Below are positions 1 to 7,921 of a stretch of DNA of 18,187 nt, one piece after another. The notes beneath the pieces are model-generated. The model was not told where the DNA came from. It did no database searches and worked only from the letters and a program-made list of their open reading frames with translations. Origin of the DNA: CBDCAS01 sp965214015 (lineage in GTDB: Bacteria > Pseudomonadota > Gammaproteobacteria > Coxiellales > Coxiellaceae). Each line of letters starts with the position of its first letter. The first letter of the stretch is position 1. Location of the stretch: assembly GCA_965214015.1 (NCBI GenBank), contig CBDCAS010000010.1, positions 1 to 18,187 on the forward strand, written 5' to 3'. Both the position numbers and the translations under genes were made by a program.

Positions 1-2
1 CG

Positions 3-74
3 GTAGAGCAAATTGCTGAACAATTAAAATTTTATCGAAGAGAGGTTGTCGATGATAAAACCTTTGAGGATTAA
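3..74 (+). CDS. C-terminal fragment of an upstream ICE gene
   Basis: An open frame enters from the left edge and ends at TAA 72-74. It encodes about 23 residues ending VVDDKTFED. It overlaps the next gene by 23 bp, in keeping with the tight packing of this operon. In PFGI-1-type elements the gene before the TIGR03757 protein is usually the VirB4/TraC-like transfer ATPase, so this may be its C-terminus. The fragment is too short to confirm that, and the identity rests on gene order only. Confidence 0.45.
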   Translation, partial: VEQIAEQLKFYRREVVDDKTFED

Positions 75-477
75 AGCGGCTTGTCTTTCCGCTCTGTGTT
101 TGCCTGCGCTGTCTTTCGCGATGAGCGTCCAGTACTTTGGGTTGATCGGTAAGCCACCTATGCAGAGTACGAAAACTACATCAGTCTGCTTATTGGATAA
201 GGCTTCGATAATTAAAGCGGAGATTTATCAAGATTTAAAAAAACAGAGGGCATTAAAGCAAATGAGTGCATCGGATATTACAGCGCGTTATGAAAATCAA
301 TTTAAAGCCGTGTCGAAAAATGTCATTTGCCAATATGAGGCAGCGAAACTCGGTGTGACAAGCCTCCCAGCCATTGTCATTAATCATCGATACGTCATTT
401 ATGGCCAATACAATATTGATTCAGGAGTTAGGGAATATCAAGCCTATTTAGAGCGTGATCATGTGCAATATTCTTAA
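52..477 (+). CDS. TIGR03757-like (PFL_4709 family, DUF1525) exported ICE protein
   Basis: Predicted 141-aa exported protein. A basic N-terminus and hydrophobic stretch ending ALSFA (residues 1-23) form a Sec signal peptide. The C-terminal half carries the family hallmark LGVTSLPAIVI followed by an aromatic YVIYGQYN segment. This is a thioredoxin-like cis-proline region typical of the DUF1525/TIGR03757 proteins of PFGI-1-type ICEs. No CxxC is present: the cysteines lie singly, in SVCLL and VICQY, so an oxidoreductase role is doubtful. I chose ATG 52 because AGAGG at 41-45 sits 6 nt upstream. A TTG at 46 in the same frame is too close. The next gene overlaps its end by 17 bp. The role is inferred to be assembly of the mating-pair apparatus in the periplasm; the biochemical function of the family is not known to me. 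Confidence 0.75.
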   Translation: MIKPLRIKAACLSALCLPALSFAMSVQYFGLIGKPPMQSTKTTSVCLLDKASIIKAEIYQDLKKQRALKQMSASDITARYENQFKAVSKNVICQYEAAKLGVTSLPAIVINHRYVIYGQYNIDSGVREYQAYLERDHVQYS

Positions 478-1495
478 AAAAATAGGGTTGGGTGTGTTAC
501 TAATTAGCGCATTCACAACTAATATGGCCACCACAAAACCACCAGGCACGATAAGTACACTGGGTATTGCTTGGGATAGTGCACGTCACGTCTTTGATTA
601 TTCGCATTTTAGTGTCATTGGCACTTGTGTTTGGCTGGATCATGGTGCTTTTGGTATTCCTTATCTCGCCTTCACATTAGAGCTGGATGAGTATTTGCCT
701 GACATGGTGGTGACAAGCTTTAATGAGAAAGGAGATGACCCATGGGATGCTGCAAGAATCTCACTTGATAAACTCAGCTATGCTGCAGGTAATATGGCAT
801 CAAAATCAATTACAGGTTATTCATTAGGTAATGGTCAAACGAGTGAAAACAATGACAGTCATGAGCAAGCGAATAGTCTTATTACGAAATACGTTGATGT
901 TGTAGGCACGCCTTATCCACTTAAATATTTTCCTTTTTTAAGTTTGCGTTTAGATACCATAGGTTTTTTTCCTTATTACAGCTCAGCTATGGATGTTCCA
1001 GGGCGTTTAGGACTTGCTCAAGCACTGCGATTACCAGAAAACATGAATTTATTTGCTTACATCATAGGGCAAGGATTCACAAATAAATGGGGTTATGAAT
1101 TCCCACGCAGCATGACGAGCAATACTACCAATGATTATGAAGCATCAATCATGGCAGCACTTCGCGCAGCCGATATCGTCACCAATAAAAATACCTTACA
1201 CATTGTTAAATCTACGCAAGATTCTTGCGGCACCAATTGTGCCGTCGCTAATATCATTGAAGAACCCAATGACAAGAATGAAATTTGGGAAGAGGTTTAT
1301 CCCAATGATCGACCTATTCAACTCGGACAGGATGCAAGTAGCATTCCTCCAGGCCATTACCTTGGTGAAGCGGATGAAAAGGCCGGCAATGGCAATTACG
1401 TTTTTTTAGTGTGGCGTCATTATCGCGGTTGTATACAACATTCTGGACAATTTTTATGGGCCATGGTCAATGTACCACCGACAGCTAAACGATAG
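461..1495 (+). CDS. TIGR03756-like (PFL_4710 family) TraU-related ICE protein
   Basis: Exported protein of about 344 aa. The N-terminus (MCNILKK then a hydrophobic stretch) is a signal peptide. The mature part begins PPGTISTLGIAWDSARHVFDY and has IGTCVWL, a TraU-like start. Later come the FPYYSSAMDVPGRLG region (around residues 170-190) and a C-terminal VWRHYRGC segment. These are familiar landmarks of the PFL_4710/TraU group, which works in mating-pair assembly in the periplasm and outer envelope. Several cysteines (GTC, DSCGTNC, RGC) probably form disulfides. GTG 455 is an alternative start; ATG 461 gives the better signal peptide. It sits between the TIGR03757-like and TIGR03755-like genes, the order expected for these ICEs. 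Assignment is from sequence pattern and synteny. Confidence 0.8.
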   Translation: MCNILKKIGLGVLLISAFTTNMATTKPPGTISTLGIAWDSARHVFDYSHFSVIGTCVWLDHGAFGIPYLAFTLELDEYLPDMVVTSFNEKGDDPWDAARISLDKLSYAAGNMASKSITGYSLGNGQTSENNDSHEQANSLITKYVDVVGTPYPLKYFPFLSLRLDTIGFFPYYSSAMDVPGRLGLAQALRLPENMNLFAYIIGQGFTNKWGYEFPRSMTSNTTNDYEASIMAALRAADIVTNKNTLHIVKSTQDSCGTNCAVANIIEEPNDKNEIWEEVYPNDRPIQLGQDASSIPPGHYLGEADEKAGNGNYVFLVWRHYRGCIQHSGQFLWAMVNVPPTAKR

Positions 1496-1507
1496 GAGCA
1501 GGTGAGC

Positions 1508-2914
1508 ATGCGTAACGTAACGATATTACTAAGTGTGACACTATTGATCAGCAGTAGCATAGTATTTGCTAATAGTTTGTTGCCAACAAAATCCTATGAT
1601 TATTATCAATTAAATGGTGGTTCTGATATTTCCATGCCGCCTGTTTCACCAACAACGAGCATTGATATTGGGGGAAATATTAATTCAAATTTGGGTTACA
1701 CCTGTAATGGTTTTAATCCAGCGATTTCTATTTCAAATACGATTAATAACATTGGCAGCTCCATTGAAGGCTTAAGTAAAAGTGTGATTAGTTCTGCAAC
1801 CTCAGCGATTGGCTCATTGCCGATGTATGAACTCGAAAAAATGGACCCTAAATTATATAATCTCATTCAAAATGCAATGACGGGTGCACAAGATCGATTT
1901 AATATTTCAATGAAATCTTGCCAAGAGTCGCTCAATCAAATTAGAAGCGGCAAATCACCGTATCAGGACTGGTTTAGCATTTCTGACTCTAATGGTTGGA
2001 TGAACCATGCAAAAGCGGCAGCACAGGGTCAAGAGGTAGATATCAATACAGCCAGAACCGACACTACAAAAAAAGGCCCAGAATATGGAATACAGTGGGT
2101 GCATAAAGGGCCATCAGGTGGCTCTATTGGTGATCAAGTACCCATTAAAGTGATTTCAGATGTGGCGGTTGCCGGTTATAACATCATGGTCAATCCCAAT
2201 CGCCCGCTGGATGATGATTCTGCACTGTCAAAAGCAGATCATGCTGATCTAAAAACATTTTGGTCAACACCTAAGGACGCTGGAAAGTTTTCTGCTTTAG
2301 TGCTCGGTAATATTACGATTACAACACAAAAGAGTAACCAAGCACAAGGTACAACTGCAGGGGTTGGGCTTGTGCCACTCTTAACCTCTTGTCCTGATAT
2401 TGCGAATACCGATAAGACCTGTGTCAAAAAGATTCGCGACAAACTTGCACAAATTGTTGTAAGTAATGAGTCGCCGAGCCTCACGGATTTAGAGCAGATC
2501 AGTGCCAATGGTCTTGCCATCACCCCTCGTGTGATTGATGGGCTGCGTAATTTAGATAAATCAGGGCAAGCACTTTATATCAATCGCATTGCACAAGATG
2601 TGGCGATACAAAATCTCATTGATGAGTCACTCATGTTACGACGTGTGTTGATTGCTGGCTCTCAAGCGCAGGTGGTGCAAAATCTACAACCTGCATTAAG
2701 TGCTGTGAATGAAAGTATTAATCGTCTGAATAAAGATATTGAAAATCTCCTGTTTGAACATCAGGTCAGAAAACAAATGACATCAAATACAATGCAAACC
2801 CTTCTACAGCAAATGAATAACAGCGAAGAGAATGCAGCAAATCAAGCCAATGGACAAAGTAGTGGACTAGTTACCAATAACGGTGCGGTTTATAAGCAGA
2901 GGCAAGGGGAGTAG
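1508..2914 (+). CDS. TIGR03755-like (PFL_4711 family) ICE protein, TraH-position exported protein
   Basis: Predicted 468-aa exported protein. The signal peptide is MRNVTILLSVTLLISSSIVFA. The mature part starts with a YDYYQLNGG segment, then INSNLGYTCNGFNP, ATSAIGSLPMYELEKMDPKLYNLIQ and a cysteine at MKSCQESL, all recognisable landmarks of the PFL_4711 family. The C-terminal third is a long helical region (about residues 370-450) likely to form coiled coil, ending in a polar, Asn/Gln-rich tail. In these ICEs the gene occupies the place of traH of F-type systems, and the protein is expected in the periplasm with the mating-pair complex. AGGAG at 1494-1498 is 9 nt before ATG 1508 but only 3 nt before the in-frame GTG 1502, so ATG 1508 is chosen. 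Its RBS overlaps the stop of the previous gene. Confidence 0.8.
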   Translation: MRNVTILLSVTLLISSSIVFANSLLPTKSYDYYQLNGGSDISMPPVSPTTSIDIGGNINSNLGYTCNGFNPAISISNTINNIGSSIEGLSKSVISSATSAIGSLPMYELEKMDPKLYNLIQNAMTGAQDRFNISMKSCQESLNQIRSGKSPYQDWFSISDSNGWMNHAKAAAQGQEVDINTARTDTTKKGPEYGIQWVHKGPSGGSIGDQVPIKVISDVAVAGYNIMVNPNRPLDDDSALSKADHADLKTFWSTPKDAGKFSALVLGNITITTQKSNQAQGTTAGVGLVPLLTSCPDIANTDKTCVKKIRDKLAQIVVSNESPSLTDLEQISANGLAITPRVIDGLRNLDKSGQALYINRIAQDVAIQNLIDESLMLRRVLIAGSQAQVVQNLQPALSAVNESINRLNKDIENLLFEHQVRKQMTSNTMQTLLQQMNNSEENAANQANGQSSGLVTNNGAVYKQRQGE

Positions 2915-2920
2915 CAAGCG

Positions 2921-4525
2921 ATGATGGTACAAAGCCCATTAGAACTTTACACCACTTTTTTAGGGTTTAAATATTACGATCTAATTTGGGAGGTATGCTC
3001 GCGTTTTGGAATTGTCTATTTGCCTTTTTTAATGTTGATGATAAACAGTCTTACTAAACCTTTTGAAACGGCGATCGGTAATGGGGCTGATATTTCCTTT
3101 CGCAGAACATTTATTGAATTTATTTTAATGTCTTTAGTGTGTTATTTAGCGGTTGCACCTGCATTTCATTTAGATATAAAAGAAATTAAATATCAACCCA
3201 TTTGTGAAGAAGGTTCAGAGGTGTCAACACCAGGGAATAGTGGCACCACCTATGATGACATGTTTCAAGGAATAATGGTTGACTCAGTGAAAGTCCCTGT
3301 TTTGTTAGGTTTAGCATTAGATATCTCATCTGGGATCACCTATGCTGTGACTAAAAGTATGCCTTGTACGCAGAACATTAATCAATTAATGCACTCGGTG
3401 GTAATGACGCGGTTTTCTCAGCCGTTACAAAACCAAATTCAAGAATTCAATAACCAGTGTTATTTTCCTGCTAAAGCCATGTTTAATACACGAAATCCCG
3501 ATCCGTCTACTTATCAAGATGTGATGAAACAATATGGTGGCAGCAAAGATTTAGCTTGGATGGGCTCACATGTATTGTCACTGTTGTATTATCAAAACAT
3601 ACGTGCCAATCAGCCGATTTCGCCATTCCCCTATGCCATGTATCCATCACCACTTGTCGATCACAATATCAAATCAGGGCTTCAGGAGCAGCCTGCTTAC
3701 GGTTATCCCACCTGCAAACAGTGGTGGAATGATCCGCAGTATGGATTAGAGCAAGCGATTATTAAAGAAGTTAATAATACGGTGCCAAAAAATTCACATT
3801 TATCAGAATTACCATTAACGGATCGCATTCTCTCGTGGCTTCATGAAATACATGCCCCTTTCACAACCAGCGATACGGCGGATGACATTGTGGCGCGTGG
3901 TGCTCTTTATGATGCTAACAGTATGCAGCAAGCACAAATTGATACTGGTGGAGGGTTATTAGCGCATATGGCAAACATTGGTATAAACATTGGTGAGCTC
4001 AAAAAAAACTTATTGCAAGAACCTCTTGATCAAGCCAAAGCACAAGATTTATTGCCTATTGTACAAGCTATCTTAATCTTTCTTATCCTCATGTTTTACC
4101 CCTTTATTATGATTGCTGGAAATTACAATCTTAAGGTATTAACAGGATTAATTTTCCTATTATTCAGTTTAATTTTCACCACAGCCATTTGGCATGCTTT
4201 AGCTACTTTACAAGATATGATTAATGACAGTATGAGTTATATCAATTTTCAAAACCCAGAAGAAAAGCCTGTGTTTAATAATTTTTTTACGGCACTCTAC
4301 TATGCGGTTCCATTATTTTTTAATTCATTAATAGCTGGGACTGGCGTTTTGCTTGGAGATAAGTTGAGTCAAATGTCCGGAAAAATATCATCCACTTCCG
4401 ATAGTAATTTTTCAGGTGGAGGGTCATCTGGGGGCAGTTCCGGCGGTGGTGGTAGTAGTTCTGGAGAAGCTGTTGAAGCAGGAGAAAGTGCGGCAGAAGT
4501 AGCAGGAAAGGCAGCATTGTTATGA
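2921..4525 (+). CDS. traG: TraG N-terminal-domain conjugal transfer membrane protein
   Basis: Polytopic inner-membrane protein of 534 aa resembling the TraG_N domain (PF07916), which works in pilus assembly and mating-pair stabilisation. Hydrophobic segments lie near residues 20-45 and 63-85. A long extracytoplasmic part with several cysteines (ICEEG, MPCTQ, NQCYF, YPTCKQWW) follows. Three more hydrophobic segments lie at about 385-403, 408-432 and 455-480. Cysteines in the periplasmic part suggest disulfides, which fits the thiol-oxidoreductase-like gene further along. The C-terminus is a Gly/Ser-rich low-complexity tail followed by an Ala/Glu-rich end. There is no large C-terminal entry-exclusion domain as in F TraG, so this is the shorter ICE form. 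GGGGAG 2906-2911 serves ATG 2921, with ATG 2924 as an alternative. Confidence 0.8.
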   Translation: MMVQSPLELYTTFLGFKYYDLIWEVCSRFGIVYLPFLMLMINSLTKPFETAIGNGADISFRRTFIEFILMSLVCYLAVAPAFHLDIKEIKYQPICEEGSEVSTPGNSGTTYDDMFQGIMVDSVKVPVLLGLALDISSGITYAVTKSMPCTQNINQLMHSVVMTRFSQPLQNQIQEFNNQCYFPAKAMFNTRNPDPSTYQDVMKQYGGSKDLAWMGSHVLSLLYYQNIRANQPISPFPYAMYPSPLVDHNIKSGLQEQPAYGYPTCKQWWNDPQYGLEQAIIKEVNNTVPKNSHLSELPLTDRILSWLHEIHAPFTTSDTADDIVARGALYDANSMQQAQIDTGGGLLAHMANIGINIGELKKNLLQEPLDQAKAQDLLPIVQAILIFLILMFYPFIMIAGNYNLKVLTGLIFLLFSLIFTTAIWHALATLQDMINDSMSYINFQNPEEKPVFNNFFTALYYAVPLFFNSLIAGTGVLLGDKLSQMSGKISSTSDSNFSGGGSSGGSSGGGGSSSGEAVEAGESAAEVAGKAALL

Positions 4526-4533
4526 ACGAATAT

Positions 4534-4836
4534 CTATTTAACTTTAAAAGTGTCTATTCGAGTTTCAAACTGGCCAGATTCATTTTGTCCACCGCGAGGG
4601 ACATTCATCAACGGTATTTCACCATTATAGGTAAGGTCAATATTTTTGGAGCGTCTCCACATTTCTCGTATAAACCAAGTACTCAGACCAAGAGTAATAA
4701 GGCCAAGCAGCTTACCAATCGTTTTAAAGCGCGTTTTATTATCGGCTTGCTTCATTTGACGCGCAAACTTGAGCGTGTCTTTGCCCACGTTCAAAGCATG
4801 TTTTGTGGTTCGTTTAGCTCGTATCAGTTCGCGCAT
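4534..4836 (-). CDS. Small antisense membrane protein, function unknown
   Basis: A 100-aa protein read leftward inside an otherwise rightward operon. The N-terminal 35 residues are strongly basic and helical (RELIRAKRTTKHAL...). One hydrophobic segment (about residues 41-57, IGKLLGLITLGLSTWFI) follows, then a polar tail. On the minus strand AGGA at 4844-4847 lies 7 nt before ATG 4836. Codon use resembles the neighbours, unlike the rightward frame on the other strand (4522-4851), which uses rare AGG/AGA codons early. Its end lies only 8 bp from the end of traG, and its start is 11 bp from the divergent gene at 4848. Pseudomonas ICEs often have a reversed small membrane-protein gene (DUF3742) after traG. 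This one occupies the same place, but I cannot claim it belongs to that family. No function is assigned. Confidence 0.7.
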   Translation of the reverse strand: MRELIRAKRTTKHALNVGKDTLKFARQMKQADNKTRFKTIGKLLGLITLGLSTWFIREMWRRSKNIDLTYNGEIPLMNVPRGGQNESGQFETRIDTFKVK

Positions 4837-4847
4837 GGAGATGTCCT

Positions 4848-5216
4848 ATGAAAAAGTTCCCTAATTCTTCCCATTGTACTCAAAAAAAATCGATGCTACA
4901 AAAATTCACCTTTACTTTGAGATGGGCGGGTCTTTTTTTAGGATTAATGGGAGTAGCCATGATTTTGGGGCCGCTTTTTCTGACGAATCATCAGCGTGCG
5001 CTGCATTTAAGTGCCTTTTTGAACCATTATAGGGTGATCTTTTGGGTGTTACATGGCGTCTTTATTTTGTCTGCACTTTGGTGGTGGCCGGCGTATATTC
5101 GCGCCCGAGGGGCGCGTAATCAGTGGCAAGTCGATCTGATCAAACGGGCATCCGACTGGAAGTGGGCAGTGATGCTGGTGTTGGTATTTTTATGTATTTT
5201 ATTTTTTATTAGCTAG
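4848..5216 (+). CDS. Small polytopic membrane protein preceding traD
   Basis: A 122-aa protein with three to four hydrophobic segments: about residues 24-45 (WAGLFLGLMGVAMILGPLFL), 61-80 (VIFWVLHGVFILSALWWWP) and 106-121 (AVMLVLVFLCILFFI). A basic cytoplasmic stretch (YIRARGARNQW) lies between the last two. GGAG at 4837-4840 is 7 nt before ATG 4848. Its stop TAG (5214-5216) is 5 bp before traD, so the two are almost certainly co-transcribed and perhaps translationally linked. In related ICEs small membrane proteins are encoded next to the coupling protein, but I do not recognise this one as a named family. It may help anchor or organise TraD at the inner membrane; that is inference from position only. 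Confidence 0.7.
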   Translation: MKKFPNSSHCTQKKSMLQKFTFTLRWAGLFLGLMGVAMILGPLFLTNHQRALHLSAFLNHYRVIFWVLHGVFILSALWWWPAYIRARGARNQWQVDLIKRASDWKWAVMLVLVFLCILFFIS

Positions 5217-5221
5217 GGTTT

Positions 5222-7237
5222 ATGAGTACAAATTACACTGTCGAAAATCCCTTTAGAAACGCGGTTGAGTGTTACTCAGGGTTGGCCATATTCTGTGGTG
5301 GTTTACTGGTTTTCTTATATCCACATTATTTTTTGCTGGAAGGGGCCTACTTGCAGGCTTTTGAGGCATTTATTTTGTTATTTGGATTGAGGCGAATTTT
5401 TCAAGGTGTTCGCATTATTAATTTTCAGCGTCGATTATTGAATCTGAAAACGTTTTTGATGACAACGAGCCAGGTACCACTTAAAGAGGGTATGCAATAT
5501 GTAGGGCTTGGGTTTGCTTGGGAAGGTAGGCACACACAGCGAAAGTGCTTTATTAATGAGGTCGAAAATGAGGCTTATCAGAGACAAGGGAAAGCGTATC
5601 AATGGGCTAGAGAGTATGAAAAAACTCATCAAAACACGCTTGCTACCATACTGAAAAGTGATGTGCCGTTTAACCCTTTGCGAAAATTACCCGATATTGG
5701 TGGCAAGCCCTGGTTGCATGGCTTAGGCGATACTGAAAAGCCGATTGGGCTTTTAGAATCGCAACGTAATGGGCATGTATTAGTGCTAGGCACTACCCGT
5801 GTTGGTAAAACACGACTCTTATCGATTTTAGCCAATCAAGATATAAGGCGTAAAAAACCGCTGATATTTTTAGATCCTAAAGGGGATTTAGATATTTTAC
5901 AGGATATATATGCGGCCTGTCTTAAGGCAGGACGCCTAGATGATTTTAAAGTCGTGCATGTGGGATTTCCCACAATTTCTGCAAGGCTCAATACCTTATC
6001 TTCTTACAGTGATATTTCTGATGTAGCAACACGCATTACTAGTGCAATAGAGGTATCAGGCAAGGGTGGGCAATTTAAAGATTTTGCTTGGAAGTACATT
6101 AATATCACAGCCAAATGCTTAATTCAGTTAGGTGAGCCTATTAATTATCGAACCATTAGTTTTTACATCACACGCCCAGAGGTCTTATTACTCAAATATG
6201 CAGATCGTGTTTTGCCTGAAAAAGATCCAGAGTATCTATCAGAGGTTCAGGAGATTATGGATGAATATCAGGCAAAAAAAGAGGAAGCAGGAGAAGCCTT
6301 CACTGAGATGAATCGCTCTACAGCGATTAAAAAGTATTTAAAGACATTTATTGAGTCCAGTGTCACAAACGATGATATGAAAACCTTGATTGATGATGTC
6401 ATTGTTCCTCTGTATGACGCAGCAGCATTGGATTCTGCCTATTATCAAAAAATCACTGCGAGCGTTGGGCCCGTGCTCGATAAGATCAATCAAAGTAATG
6501 CGAGTGATATTTTTTCGTTTGCAGAGTGTCCACCACAGCCAGAAGTGAATTTAATGGAAGCCATTAAACGAGGACAGGTCATTTATATTGGTCTTAACTC
6601 CTTGGTTAACAAGGAAGTCTCTGTATCGTTAGGAAAAGCCATCATTTCAGATTTAGTCTCTTGTGCAGGTCGAATTTATAATGCCAACGAAAGTGTTGAT
6701 CTCTGCCTTTATTGCGATGAATTTTCAGAAATTGTGCAAGATGAATTTGTAACCTTGCTTAATAAAGCCGGTGGTGCTGGTTTTCAGGTGATTGCGGCTT
6801 GCCAAACAATCAATGATCTTGGTGCAGCCTTTAGCGGTAACTTTGACAAAGCCAAAATGCTAGAAGGTAATTTCCAATCTCAAATATTTCTTCGCGTAAA
6901 AAACAAAGACACAGCGATGGTATTGGTAGATCAGCTTAACGAGGTTGAGGTAGTAACCAGAATGGAAGGAAGCTCCGCATCAGATACCCCCCATGGCGAG
7001 GATGGTATTTATTTTAATACAGGCAATGATGTCAGGATCAGCTTAAAACCAACACCCATGCTACAAGCCAATGACATCATTAGTCTACCCAAGGGACATG
7101 CTTTTGTGTTTACCAATGGCGGTGAGCTTTATAAAGTGCGTGCTCCATTGCCTACTAATGAGTCTTTAGCACCAAAAGATTTCATCGAATTGATTGAGAT
7201 TGTTAATAGTCATGGAGATAGTGATGTTCAGGTCTAA
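5222..7237 (+). CDS. traD: Conjugative coupling factor TraD (SXT/TOL subfamily) ATPase
   Basis: Type IV coupling protein of 671 aa. It links the relaxosome to the secretion channel and drives DNA transfer by ATP hydrolysis at the inner membrane. The N-terminus (YTVENPFRNAVECYSG) is followed by two hydrophobic segments (about 20-37 and 44-58), the usual membrane anchor. Walker A is GTTRVGKT at about residue 190, with a following LIFLDPKGD at about 213. The Walker B-like LCLYCDEFSEIV is at about 495, and the AACQTINDLGAAF segment at about 521 is typical of TraD/TraG RecA-like domains. Length matches the roughly 600-700 aa of SXT/TOL TraD. The start is kept at ATG 5222 because the family N-terminus begins there, although the nearest purine-rich site (AGGG 5215-5218) is only 3 nt away. 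Confidence 0.93.
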   Translation: MSTNYTVENPFRNAVECYSGLAIFCGGLLVFLYPHYFLLEGAYLQAFEAFILLFGLRRIFQGVRIINFQRRLLNLKTFLMTTSQVPLKEGMQYVGLGFAWEGRHTQRKCFINEVENEAYQRQGKAYQWAREYEKTHQNTLATILKSDVPFNPLRKLPDIGGKPWLHGLGDTEKPIGLLESQRNGHVLVLGTTRVGKTRLLSILANQDIRRKKPLIFLDPKGDLDILQDIYAACLKAGRLDDFKVVHVGFPTISARLNTLSSYSDISDVATRITSAIEVSGKGGQFKDFAWKYINITAKCLIQLGEPINYRTISFYITRPEVLLLKYADRVLPEKDPEYLSEVQEIMDEYQAKKEEAGEAFTEMNRSTAIKKYLKTFIESSVTNDDMKTLIDDVIVPLYDAAALDSAYYQKITASVGPVLDKINQSNASDIFSFAECPPQPEVNLMEAIKRGQVIYIGLNSLVNKEVSVSLGKAIISDLVSCAGRIYNANESVDLCLYCDEFSEIVQDEFVTLLNKAGGAGFQVIAACQTINDLGAAFSGNFDKAKMLEGNFQSQIFLRVKNKDTAMVLVDQLNEVEVVTRMEGSSASDTPHGEDGIYFNTGNDVRISLKPTPMLQANDIISLPKGHAFVFTNGGELYKVRAPLPTNESLAPKDFIELIEIVNSHGDSDVQV

Positions 7238-7255
7238 TCAAAGGCATCCCAATGA

Positions 7256-7564
7256 CTACTTAGTGCGCTTGAGTCTCACTTCCAAGTTATATCCGATGGC
7301 ACTTGCGTATTTGCTGAGCGTTTTTAACGATGGAGAGTGTTTTCCACGTCCACCCGCAGCTTCCAAGCGAGCAATAACCGATTTATTAGTATGCATCTTA
7401 TTGGCAATATCATCTTGGGTCATATGTGCTTTTTTGCGTGATTTTTTGAGTTGTTCAGCTAACTCAAGTTGCAACTTAAACGCTTCATATTCTACGCGCG
7501 CTTCCTCATCATCAAGCACAGATTGCTTTAACTCGTCATGCCATTTAAGTGATCGTCTAGCCAT
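7256..7564 (-). CDS. higA: HigA-like XRE-family antitoxin
   Basis: A 102-aa DNA-binding protein. Residues about 40-95 form an XRE/Cro helix-turn-helix: KKAHMTQDDIANKMHTNKSVIARLEAAGG, with conserved TQ-xIA, SVIARLE and TLSKYASAIGY. The N-terminal part is an acidic helical region, probably the toxin-binding arm. It overlaps the upstream toxin gene by 8 bp (7557-7564), the usual translational coupling of a toxin-first HigBA/RelE-type module. It would neutralise the adjacent toxin and repress the pair's promoter. The module lies antisense between traD and the DsbA-like gene and probably acts as an addiction or maintenance cassette for the ICE. The symbol is by family resemblance, not by orthology. 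Confidence 0.88.
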   Translation of the reverse strand: MARRSLKWHDELKQSVLDDEEARVEYEAFKLQLELAEQLKKSRKKAHMTQDDIANKMHTNKSVIARLEAAGGRGKHSPSLKTLSKYASAIGYNLEVRLKRTK

Positions 7565-7886
7565 TTTTAGTCACCTCTTTCAGTCGTTTTATGGCAATAT
7601 CCCATTCTTTTTTGGGCGTTGCTTGCATTTTTTTAATAAAAGCATGCAGTATCACAATTTCATGATTCATGAAGGTGCAATAAAACACCCGTGCAATGCC
7701 TTCTTCTGCTTTTATACGAATCTCAAACAGCCCATTACCCATCGCTCTTGTATGAGGCATGCCAAGATCAGGTCCTACTTGCATCATTCGGTCTGTCAGT
7801 GCCACAAAACGCGCCTTCATTTTCTTTGGCAACGCACAAATTGTCTTAAAGACCCTGTTATTAAAGTAGGTGATGTTCCATTTCAT
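7557..7886 (-). CDS. higB: RelE/HigB-like toxin (phage-derived Gp49-like family)
   Basis: A 109-aa toxin of the Gp49-like/HigB group (PF05973). Characteristic segments are LGMPHTRAMGNGLFEIRIK, then EGIARVFYCT, IVILHAFIKKMQATPKKEW and a final RLKEV. The family acts as ribosome-dependent mRNA endonucleases. The basic and aromatic residues expected for the active surface (R in ARVFY, H and K in HAFIKK) are present, so the toxin looks intact. It is transcribed leftward and followed by its antitoxin with an 8-bp overlap. The start at 7886 is 18 bp from the start of the divergent gene at 7905, so the toxin promoter must lie within the 5' part of that gene. Confidence 0.9.
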   Translation of the reverse strand: MKWNITYFNNRVFKTICALPKKMKARFVALTDRMMQVGPDLGMPHTRAMGNGLFEIRIKAEEGIARVFYCTFMNHEIVILHAFIKKMQATPKKEWDIAIKRLKEVTKNG

Positions 7887-7895
7887 GGCTTGAGG

Positions 7896-7921
7896 TTATC
7901 AAATATGTCAATTTTTATCAA
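7896..7921. promoter_or_regulatory. Candidate operator repeats of the toxin-antitoxin promoter
   Basis: Two direct copies of TTATCAA (7896-7902 and 7915-7921) are spaced 19 bp start to start, about two helical turns. They lie immediately upstream of the leftward toxin gene and straddle the start codon of the rightward gene at 7905. This is where a HigA-like repressor would be expected to bind. The sites are short and the region AT-rich, so chance is possible. Confidence 0.25.

Noticed and set aside
4522..4851. Rightward 109-codon frame overlapping the traG stop (ATGA) and opposite the antisense gene
   Set aside because: Its protein shows no membrane or domain pattern and it uses rare Arg codons. 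The minus-strand frame has a better RBS, typical codon use and a clear transmembrane segment.
7194..7904. Long open extension upstream of the Dsb-like protein
   Set aside because: It is antisense to the well-supported toxin and antitoxin genes. A signal peptide with a good RBS begins at 7905.
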